A stretch of DNA of 64,000 nt, from assembly GCA_037127255.1 (NCBI GenBank), contig JBANSL010000016.1, forward strand, positions 5,148,501 to 5,212,500, written 5' to 3'. This document shows positions 46,103-64,000 of this stretch, piece by piece. The position numbers and the translations under genes were made by a program. The notes beneath the pieces were generated by a model. That model was not told the DNA's origin. It saw only the letters and a program-made list of their open reading frames with translations, and did no database searches. This stretch comes from Persicaria tinctoria. Lineage: Eukaryota > Streptophyta > Magnoliopsida > Caryophyllales > Polygonaceae. Position 1 is the first letter of the stretch. Each line of letters opens with the position of its first letter.

Positions 46103-46839
46103 CTACCATCGTGTTGCAAAATGCAGGAGTAAGATGCTTGCGAGTCTCCATGTATAGCCTACCCATATCGTCGACGCCAAACTCCCAGGCCTAAAACAAA
46201 CAATGTAACTCATTAGTCTTTTTTATCTGATATCAGTACTTAAAAAAAAAAAAAAAAGAGCATTTCTTGAAGAAGAAAAAAGTCGTACTCTGAAACGGCA
46301 AATGAGCATTTCCCATAACCTGTATCGAGGCAAATCAAGAACGCAGTAAATACATAAACTCCACCGGATCCAAACCGATAAATACAGAAGAGAAGGTAAT
46401 TATAATTACCGGGGTCATGTTTGGTAATAGTGGCGGTCCCTCCAAAGTTGCAGGCCACGTCGGAGTTGCCATTCTGCTGGTAGTAGCTGTTGAACGCGTA
46501 CGACGCGTGGGAGAGCAGGCTATCGGGCTGGTAGCATGGGCCGCCGTGCTGAATGGGCCGGCAATCAGCCCGGCCCAACCCACAGGCCCAATCCAGCGCG
46601 TTCTGCAGGTCCGCTTGAGACACCCCCGCCACCGCCACGCACCAAGTCGCCCCCTCCACGAACGTCGTGTTTCCCTCCGGCGGCCCCATCACTGTACTCG
46701 CCCCCGCCCCCGGCATCATCGCCTCCGCCTTCTCCTCCTCCGTCGCCCCTCCGGCCCACCCTGCATTTGTAAGTGACCCAAAACAGATGATGATGAGTAA
46801 ACCCCAAATGATGAATCCCCGTCGACTTGTCTTTCTCAT
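46103..46839 (-). CDS. X8-domain protein, plasmodesmata callose-binding type
   Basis: From ATG 46839, MRKTSRRGFIIWGLLIIIC is a signal peptide; an in-frame ATG at 46890 lies upstream but would bury it. An X8 domain follows with six cysteines (TWCVA, DWACG, ADCRPI, GPCY, ACNFGG, GKCSF). Exon 1 is 46410-46839 (donor G|GTAATT), exon 2 starts at 46319 after acceptor ATACAG. Exon 2 may run on to TAA 46240 with a poly-Phe tail (169 residues). More plausibly it is cut at 46289 (GA|GTACG) and joined to 46103-46190 (acceptor TTTTAG), giving 182 residues with a hydrophobic C-terminus ending ASILLLHFATRW, as in a GPI signal. X8 proteins bind callose (1,3-beta-glucan) in the wall at plasmodesmata. No glucanase domain is attached. 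Confidence 0.8.
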
Positions 46840-48065
46840 CTCATGCCCAGTTTTAGGGTTCAGTATAACCACTACAAGAAGATCGACCAAGTTGGTGGAG
46901 ACAGTCGGTTATATATATTGCTACTCAGTGATCAACAAGTAACAATAAAGATATAGCTAACTTTTCCAGAGATTTTGATTTGATATTTATACCGTTTTAA
47001 ATGAAATAAATATAATTGAAATCGGCTCTTTTCAATTACTATTCACTCGAGCTTTGTGATTTTTTTTTTTTTTATACACAAGTTTCCATCAACTCTCATA
47101 ATACCAAGATTTACCAAACACCATACTAACTTACTAACATCTATTTAACATAAATAATCCATCAGACTTAACTATCTTTTTACCAAACATAGTCATATGG
47201 AGTGGTAGATTTCGTGTTAACACCCCTTACGTAAATTGTGAAAATCATTCGTATCTAATAATAAGATTATTTGTATGTAATTTTGTAGATAAGAATAATC
47301 ATGTTATATACTATGGGCAATGAATAATTATATCGTTACCATTAATTTACTCAACTTCTCTCTATATATTCCCTATTTCTTTATAAAAAAAATGCAATTA
47401 AAAACAATGGTGGTAGTACTTAAGTGAGGAATCATATGTTTCTTCGTGCATAAAACAATGTAATGTAGTTCCTTTATTACTTTTGTAAATACTGATGATT
47501 TTATATTTTTTATGTACTCTCAAAGAATGAAAAGGTGGGTTTTGGTTCTTTTCCTCCCAATGCAGTAAAGTGCTCACAACCAAATTCGGAGGTAATTGCT
47601 TTTGTACGGGTTAAGTGGTAAACTATACATACTTATACAGAGTTATTATAAGAACTTATGCAGAATCTGGTGGGTACCATGGCAAAAGTTGTTGATTACA
47701 ATTTACAAGAGGAATGGAATTATATTTAGTGAATTGGGCCAGAATATGGGCACTTTCATTAGAATTGGGCCTATGGGCTTTCAGTAAATGAATTGGGCTA
47801 AATTGGGCCGTTGGCGTCACCACTCTACAGTTGCAGGCGTTACAGGAAAAAAGAAAGAACAATTGGTGGACACGATGGATGTTGAGAGGTGGTGTAACAT
47901 AAACCAACCAAGTTACTACGCCAATCGCGTCCATTTGTTTTTATGTGTCACGTGTGTGTGTGTGTCAGCCCGTGCAAACAGTAAAGCCATTCCAATTGTC
48001 GATGAATTTTTTTTCCCGGATAAACGGTAAAATCACATTCGGAGGCTCAAGATGACATACAATAT
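46840..48065. other. Upstream of the X8 gene, intergenic
   Basis: No gene. A short (GT)n lies at 47952-47966. Small frames have no recognisable domains. Confidence 0.45.
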
Positions 48066-48166
48066 TCTTGAATTGATAAATAAAGAGTGGTTATTCCGGG
48101 GTTCGAACCGGAGACCTATGAATACTACCCACAAGTCCTTTTCAGTGAGCCATTTCGGAATGGTTT
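48066..48166 (+). repeat. Dispersed repeat with B-box-like motif, copy 3
   Basis: Close match to 7371-7476: CTTGAATTGATAAATAAAG, ATTCCGGGGTTCGAACCGG, GAGACCTATG, CACAAGTCC and TTTCGGAATGGTTT. Confidence 0.5.
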
Positions 48167-48267
48167 CATACAATATCCACAAAAATAAAGAAAACATAGT
48201 TAGATGAACATGTAAGTCCTTCAACGTATGAGAAAATCATACCCCAACCCATACATACAATCAATCC

Positions 48268-48375
48268 ATCCAAGTAGGCCTATCTATGGGTAGGACCTGC
48301 CGGGAAATCAGGACCCGAATCCGTGGGATATGCGGGTCGGCGGGTCAAGTGACCCAGTCCGTTGACCCGTTTTTG
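48268..48375. repeat. GC-rich repeat fragment of the GGGTCGGCGGG type
   Basis: GTAGGCCTATCTATGGGTAGG, then GGGTCGGCGGGTCAAGTGACCC and GTTGACCCG. It resembles the ends of the elements at 6148-6968 and 19974-20790; no partner end was found. Confidence 0.4.
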
Positions 48376-48879
48376 TTTTTTTTTTTTTTGAGAATTTTCA
48401 ATTTTTTTTTAACCCAAAATTAAACAATGGTGGCGGCAATGGAAAAAATCTGAGCTCTCTCAGCATTTCTTAGCTCCTCACAATTATGATTGATCAATCA
48501 CATCGCTATGAGTTCTGTAAAAATATGTTACTACTGTTCTCCTTTTGGTTCATTTCGATTTACTTTTTGTTTTTATTATAAGGTCGGAGTTCATTTTTTG
48601 AACGCAAAAGTTTATATGAGAGATTTATATCATCATCCCTTGTATTTTGATGTTTATTTCATTATGTAATCAATGTAGAATTAATTCCAACAATTTCATA
48701 TTGGTTAGAAGTCATTAGGATGAGTCATTTACAATTGATAGTGAAACTCCTACAAAAGGGCTTTATTTTTTGTATTCAAATGTGGATCCCGACTCTTTAT
48801 AGACCGGACGTAGCCATAACAAGTGTTACTCCTTACACGATTCGCCGATTAATTTCACAAAATTGTGATATGGTTCAAG

Positions 48880-49105
48880 CTAGGATTACTAATTGTTATA
48901 ACGAGAACGATAATAGCGAAGAGAGACACAGAGATTTACGTGGTTCAGCAACGGTGTGTTGCCTACGTCCACGGGCAGAGAACCAGATTTCTTATTAGAG
49001 GAAGCGAAAGCATATTAGGTTACAGCGAGACCACCGCCGGGGGGCTCCGCCCCCCGGACCCCCCGATGCGTCGCCGGTCAACAGTCGTTCAAGGCACATT
49101 AACAC
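48880..49105. mobile_element. LTR-like fragment with GC hairpin
   Basis: GAGATTTACGTGGTTCAGCAA and TTGCCTACGTCCACGGGCAG are phrases common in plant copia LTRs. Further on, CCGGGGGGC TCC GCCCCCCGG forms a strong hairpin (about 49036-49056). No internal element sequence is attached, so it is a solo LTR or a fragment; ends not fixed. Confidence 0.4.
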
Positions 49106-49458
49106 TAATTGAGTGCTTTTGAAGATGTGACTGAAATTCAACGACTCAAATATTTTTTTTTTCATATAAAAAAAAATATATATAATTCAAAATTTCAGAC
49201 AAACCTAAAAGTCAAAAGGCCGAACAAATAAGTATATATAGACAAACTATTATGTACATGAGCTTGGTTTTATATAAACATCAAACTAATGAATGTTTCT
49301 AAAATGATAATCTAAGCAATGCAGTTAAGTGTTACTTTCATAATATAAAGTAACGAAGTTGATCGAACAATAATTAAATCCAGCACTAAAAGTTCAACGT
49401 TCAACCAATGCACGCAACTAATTACTGATTTGATCTGAGAATAGTTTCAAAGTGAATG

Positions 49459-49460
<2 letters not shown>

Positions 49461-49540
<80 letters not shown>
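49461..49540 (+). repeat. (AT)40 tract left of the micron-like element
   Basis: Eighty bases of uninterrupted AT dinucleotide directly abutting the foldback element. Confidence 0.95.
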
Positions 49541-49543
<3 letters not shown>

Positions 49544-50400
49544 AAAAAGACAAATTAGTATATTAAATGACCCCCTAATGACAAATTGGTATATTAAAAG
49601 ACTTTAGGGACAAATAGGTATATTAAAAGTGTTCTTATGGACAAATTGGTATATTAAAAGACTCTAGTGGACAAATAACTTTTTTTTTACATCATTGCAC
49701 TTCCTTTTCGTTTTTTTTTATAATAAATTCATGTTAATATATTTATATGCCGATTAATTGGTTACATACTCATATAATCTTATTCATTTGGTTATATAAT
49801 CGTCAAAAAATATATTTAATTTTGTATATATTTCTATCAAATTATAAAACTATTGGATTTTTATCACTATTTGTCACTAATAATATATATTGTATACATT
49901 TTATTAAATAAAAACTTTATTAAAATGGTTGTTTATATAAATAGCACAAGTGAAATTATCCCACAAAAATATGAGCTAGTATTTGTTTATAAACCACACA
50001 AAAAATGTTAAATATAATAAACATATGACAAAAAATAAATTTTTTATGTAATAATATTTTATACAACATCATTAGTTACAAATATATATGGCAAAAAATA
50101 AATAGTTTATAATTTGATAGAAATATATCCAAATTTTAAATTTTTTATGATTATATAGGCAAATGAATAAGAGTTAAATAAATAAATAATTATTTAAAAA
50201 TATATGAAAATGTTTTTATTAAGAAAAATCAAATGACATGAAGTCAAATGAGACAAAAAGGGATATTTGTCCGTTAAATTTTTTTTAATATACCAATTTG
50301 TCCACGATAGCACTTTTAATATACCTATTTGTCCCTTAAATCTTTTAATATACCAATACGTCTTAGGGGGGTCATTTAATATACCTATTTGTCTTTTCGG

Positions 50401-50402
<2 letters not shown>
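49541..50402. mobile_element. Micron-like foldback element between (TA)n tracts
   Basis: About 862 bp, with arms 49541-49680 and 50267-50402 that are inverted copies. Each arm holds four ~31-base units of GACAAAT(T/A)GGTATATTAAAAG, in matching order (first unit with AAATGACCCCC in both arms). The element is bounded by (AT)40 on the left and (TA)25 on the right, the arrangement described for rice Micron MITEs that insert into TA microsatellites. The middle is AT-rich and non-coding. Confidence 0.75.

Positions 50403-50452
<50 letters not shown>
50403..50452 (+). repeat. (TA)25 tract right of the micron-like element
   Basis: Fifty bases of TA dinucleotide abutting the right arm. Confidence 0.95.
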
Positions 50453-50454
<2 letters not shown>

Positions 50455-51400
50455 CCGTGCGGATACTTTTAGAGTTTTAGGGGCATGTGCAAAAATAACT
50501 AGGCCTTATTCATATATCGTGTTAATGATCTTATTTTTTTTTTATAAGTTGCATTATGTAAATTATTTTCTTATTATTAAAAAATATATAATTATGTTTT
50601 TATTTTAAAAAATCAACAATGATCTTATTTTTATTTACAAAATGCACAAAAGGATATCAAAATCCAAGGACTGTGATGACTGAGGAGTATTGTAATTCAA
50701 AGTCAACTTTATGTACATTAAATTAATCTAAATAGGAATAAGGTTTAAATTTGAAGCCTTTGAACATTCTTTTAAATATAAAATGGTTGTGAATGATTCT
50801 TTAAGAACGATAAATATTATTTTCTTAAAAAAAATATGACTTTGGTAATAAGTTCACTAGTTTTTTTCATTAATTTTTTAATCCTCATTTCTTCTCCTTT
50901 GTATGTTAAATTAAATTAGGACTCCTAAACGCCTCTAAGTTCGACACTTAATCATAAACTCTTATAAATTAAGAGTTTATATAGATGTAGATTCTTCTTC
51001 TTCTTCTTCATATCTATTATGGTTATCAATAAGTTAATATAGTTTGTAAACTTATTATCAATAAGTTTGTAATTATTAAAAAATAATAATAAAAAAGTTA
51101 ATATTTTATATAGTTTTTACCTTCTTAAAAAAGCGTGCGTGAATAGTAAAGGCAATGTATTTTTGGACGGAGGTAGTAATTTACAATATTTAAAATCTAT
51201 AATCTAAATTACAAATCTGAAGTCTCATGTTCTTTCCTAACCTATTATTATTATTTTACTCTAATTACTTATATCATACCCTCCCAACAATCCCAACTAT
51301 CAATTAATTGATTTTTGGTTTCATTTCATTTTTTTTAAGTCAATTACCTACTACCATATCTATTATGATTTGGGATTTATCCTTTTGCCATACTCTACTA
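50453..51400. other. AT-rich intergenic
   Basis: No gene. (TTC)n at 50996-51008; a MITE-like end TTTGGACGGAGGTAGTA at about 51161-51177 without a clear partner. Confidence 0.4.
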
Positions 51401-51818
51401 TAAATACTAACCTCTTATCACGATCTCCTCACACATCAAACTCACGCTACATTTTAATTTTTTATTGCGATTGCGGGTTCGATTGTTGAGTTCACTAGAC
51501 TAAAGAATATTCAAGAAGATTGTATGGTATCCCGAGAGAAAAACATAATCACCATTGCAGTTGGTTTGTATTGACGAAATGGTATGTAGAGTTTATAATT
51601 GCTTTATGTTATGTTATGTTTTTTTTTTTTATATTAATTGTGATGTTCTTCATATTTGTCATTTGTTTTAAATACACATCTATTTTATTTATTTTTTTCC
51701 AATGTAGGGATGTTCATGTGGGAGAAATTGCAACCATTACGATGACAAACTTCAGTCTAATTGCAAACATATGTGTATTAAAGCTCATCGGTCATCCGAA
51801 GAAAATCATCGTTACTAA
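51401..51818 (+). other. Weak candidate for a small cysteine-rich peptide gene
   Basis: A TATA box (TATAAATA, about 51400) is followed by a C-rich leader and an ATG (51524) opening MVSREKNIITIAVGL. After an acceptor (CCAATGTAG, 51708) a frame reads GCSCGRNCNHYDDKLQ, SNCKHMCIKAHRSSE to TAA: five Cys in 25 residues. I could not join the ATG exon and the Cys-rich frame in phase, and another frame of the second exon is also open, so coding status is doubtful. Confidence 0.2.
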
Positions 51819-52079
51819 GTCAACCACAATCAATTCCTACAAATGCGTCATGGCGCGGGAATTCTACTAGTGTTTTTTTAAAAGAGAAAGATATTAATTT
51901 TTTTGAATGATTAAAAAAAATTACAAGGTGCAAATTCATTGAAAAAATGGCCCTTTAATAAATTTAAAATGAAAAAAAATTATACACTTAATATAGCACT
52001 AATATAATTGTTTATGATTTTATGAAAGAAAAAGAAGAACATATTATTTAAAAAAAAAAGAGAGAGAGATGTCGTTGCT

Positions 52080-52150
52080 AGGACTCGAACGCAGAGGATG
52101 GAATTGGTTGGAGCGCAGCATGCCAGTACTCAGTAGACCACATTAAACAA
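52080..52150 (-). repeat. tRNA-like / SINE-head-like sequence
   Basis: On the minus strand TGGTCTACTGAGTACTGG resembles an A box region and GCGTTCGAGTCCTAG a B box (GTTCGANTCC), about 35 bases apart. The acceptor stem does not pair well, so a decayed tRNA or SINE head is likelier than a functional tRNA gene. Confidence 0.35.
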
Positions 52151-52260
52151 TATGATTCACTAATGGGCTTTTTTTTATTTAACTAAAACTAAAACGTTAT
52201 TGGGCTCTATAAAATTTGGGAGCCCTATTCAGCCGAACCACCTGAACCTCCCTTAGCATG

Positions 52261-52261
<1 letters not shown>

Positions 52262-52347
<86 letters not shown>
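52262..52347 (+). repeat. (TA)43 microsatellite
   Basis: About 86 bases of uninterrupted TA. Confidence 0.95.
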
Positions 52348-53480
52348 CCACTTCATTTTCTCTACAAAGACTATTTTCGAAAGTTTACCAAAACAATAGC
52401 AACTTTACAAAAAAAAGAAGAAAAGATAAAGATATTCTTCACTTAAATTTTGTTTATCATTATATATTGATATGGTGGATATATTAATTTACATCGATTA
52501 TAAATTAAACAAAGGATGTAAAATTAGTTAACACTAGAAAAACACAAACAAGCTAAGACAAAGAAATGGTAACCAAGCAAATAAAATCGAATTATCCAAG
52601 TCCAAAATAAATTGAGATGTGTAGGTAGTAGAAGACAAGAGACTTCATATTCATAAGATATGCATATATTTTATATTTATATGACTAATGGGCACCGGAC
52701 AAAAGTCTAAAAAACGAATAACTTTGTACATAAATTCGCCACTTTACAAAAAGAGTCCATATACATAGTTTGTTTGTTTAATTGTGTGGACCTCATCCTT
52801 TCACTACCATCCATATTGGTCCCTTCCATGCACCCTTTTTTTTTTTTTTTTTTTAATATTTAATTTTTTATTTTGGGATAGATCAATTTAAAATTATGGG
52901 AGATAAGAAAACATCTATAATAAATTAACACCATAGACAAATTATTATGGAAAAATGTGCAAAGTAAAAAGATTTAAAAAAAGAAGAGAACATGGTGAGA
53001 TCAGGAGATAATCCAATTTGTACAATGAAGTGGTTTGGAGTAACACTAGATTATATATATAATATTTATAATTGATTCTCTTACCTTTATTTGTCTTTAA
53101 ATGAGGTCAATAATAAATTTTGTATTATTTTAATATATTTTCGATTTTTTTCCTTCTTTAAATCTACCAACCGTCCAAAATTTTCTGCTTTGCTCTCGAC
53201 TCTCGAGTAATGAAGCAGAACCTAACATCACCCGAATTATTGCCTTTAAACAACAACAACAAAAAAAAAAAGGTCCAAAATTTTGGGAAGAAAGAGTATG
53301 TTCACACAGTTTTCCCACATTTTTATTTCCATTGTATAAGTTTCCAAAATTGAATACTCCGTAGTAAATAAAAAAAATGCAGGAATAATTCCAGGAATTG
53401 GAATTTGGGGATTTTATAAAGAAAAGTCCAGCGTAAGCGGTGACGCCTGCAAAATCTTAGTATGAACATGACTATATAAT
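52348..53480. other. Intergenic, upstream of the ABCC gene
   Basis: AT-rich; no supportable gene. A run of about 18 T lies near 52836. Confidence 0.45.
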
Positions 53481-54533
53481 CTTAAGATTTAGATGTTTTA
53501 CAATCATGATCCTCTCATTTCTTTTTTGCTACTCGCATTCTCCACACTGCTTTCTCCCCAAGAAATCAGGTGGACTTCTCGCTCTCCCTTTCATCTCGTT
53601 CTTTCTTTGGGCTTTACCTTTTAGCTGTGTGATCATTGTTTATGTAAAGATCGAGCCCTTTATGTTATTTTGGGGGTTGAAGGCGATTGAACTTTAGGCG
53701 GATTTTGATGGGTGGATTTCATCATCTTATTTGCCGTTTCAATTACAGACTTTGATTTGATGTTTGTGTTTACAGGCCAGTTCAATCTTTGTAGTCTGCA
53801 AATGGGGGTTTTTGAGAGATTTTCCGGTTGGGGTTCTTATTTGAATTGTTTCTATCTTCTGTTGCTGAAAATGAGGAATTACCGAATTAGGTGTGAGGTA
53901 CACATGGGTAGTAGTGATTCTTCATAACTAATATTTTGACGCCTTTCTTTATCTTGGAGATTATGTTTTCTCACTGGCCTCTGAAGAGGGATGATTTGTT
54001 GACCAGGACTGAGAAAATTGCATTTCCTTTGTTCTTATCAATGGATTAAAAAAGGAGAAAAGATGGAGTATTATGTAGAAGTTTTGTCATGTACTTCCCT
54101 TTGGTTCAGTAGTTCTCCGGGCAAAACTGGATTGTCTAATTTTACCATGTCTGTTGTAAGACAACAGATTGTATAATAAGAGTTTCTCTAGATTCACATG
54201 TTTTAGATGAACCTCCTCTAGGGTGGAATCAATAACCCCGGAAGATTTAGCTGGGTTTGCATCTCTACTCATCTAATTTTTTAGCATTGAGAGGTTTTCT
54301 CCTCCACTTTATGACCAAAATTAGCAGCAACAATAGTACTTATGATGAAGCTATTTTTAGGTTTCTATCTTGATAATGCCCCAATAGTTTGTGAAAGAGC
54401 AACAAAACAGGATTTTTTCTCTTGTTACTGAATAAAATTGGTTCAATCTTGATGTGCAGGTGCTAGAGGATTGAAGGGCTTGGAAGTTATCAATTCATCA
54501 GTTGATTAGTGCTGAGGAGTAGGGTGGTAAACA
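53481..54533 (+). other. ABCC leader exon, 5' UTR intron and UTR
   Basis: A C/T-rich stretch at about 53510-53569 ends in a plausible donor (AATCAG|GTGGAC). The acceptor GATGTGCAG (54459) opens the exon carrying the ATG at 54534. The leader is inferred from splice motifs alone. Confidence 0.4.

Positions 54534-64000
<9,467 letters not shown>

Noticed and set aside
46417..46807. Plus- and minus-strand frames of 78-119 codons in the X8 region
   Set aside because: Pro/Arg- or Gly-rich out-of-frame shadows of the X8 coding exon.
49036..49056. GC hairpin considered as a transcription terminator
   Set aside because: Intrinsic terminators do not apply in a plant nuclear genome; the hairpin lies in LTR-like sequence.
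52080..52150. Functional tRNA gene
   Set aside because: A- and B-box-like motifs are present, but the acceptor and anticodon stems do not pair convincingly.

Overview
The window is nuclear DNA from a flowering plant. Its genes have GT-AG introns, it is AT-rich and dense in transposons, and the proteins match plant-specific families (AGCVIII kinase, X8 callose-binding protein, AKR2, ABCC transporter). SINE-like tails ending in TTG repeats, sharing sequence with an RTE-type LINE tail, and the protein wording suggest an asterid eudicot. That placement is inference; no species can be named.

Layout. 1-2.2 kb: a possible 5' exon and a possible terminal exon of an unidentified minus-strand gene. 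2.2-7.0 kb: a transposon nest, in which a MITE-like element is split by a PIF/Harbinger element (TAA target duplication, frameshifted transposase), with a GC-rich-ended hAT-like element at its right edge. 7.8-9.2 kb: a coiled-coil protein gene (minus). 11.7-13.8 kb: a two-exon F-box/LRR gene of the SKIP19 type (plus). 15.4-18.1 kb: AKR2-type ankyrin targeting factor (minus, 8 coding exons). 20-20.8 kb: a second GC-rich-ended element. 21.5-27.8 kb: a complete Ty1/copia element (minus) with nearly identical 840-bp LTRs, an initiator-Met primer site and an open gag-pol frame in which two catalytic aspartates are replaced. 30.7-32.2 kb: WAG-type AGC kinase (minus). 33-46 kb: no complete gene; 3'-truncated or terminal fragments of LINEs and at least six terminal-inverted-repeat elements, several with exact target duplications. 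46.1-46.8 kb: X8-domain protein (minus). 48-52.4 kb: LTR fragment, a micron-like foldback element between two (TA)n tracts, and a weak cysteine-rich peptide candidate. 54.5-64 kb: an ABCC2/ABCC1-like vacuolar ABC transporter (plus), 23 coding exons in the window, cut by the window end just after the second Walker A motif.

The host genes have unrelated jobs and do not form a cluster: protein degradation (F-box), outer-envelope protein targeting (AKR2), auxin-transport-related signalling (WAG kinase), plasmodesmal or wall binding (X8) and vacuolar conjugate transport (ABCC). I see no bacterial-type operon, CRISPR array or rRNA. The most unusual items are the copia element that keeps an open frame despite losing integrase and reverse transcriptase catalytic residues, the RTE LINE whose 3' tail is shared with SINE-like copies (two of them in introns of the same ABCC gene, in opposite orientation), and the micron-like element with four internal repeats in each arm.
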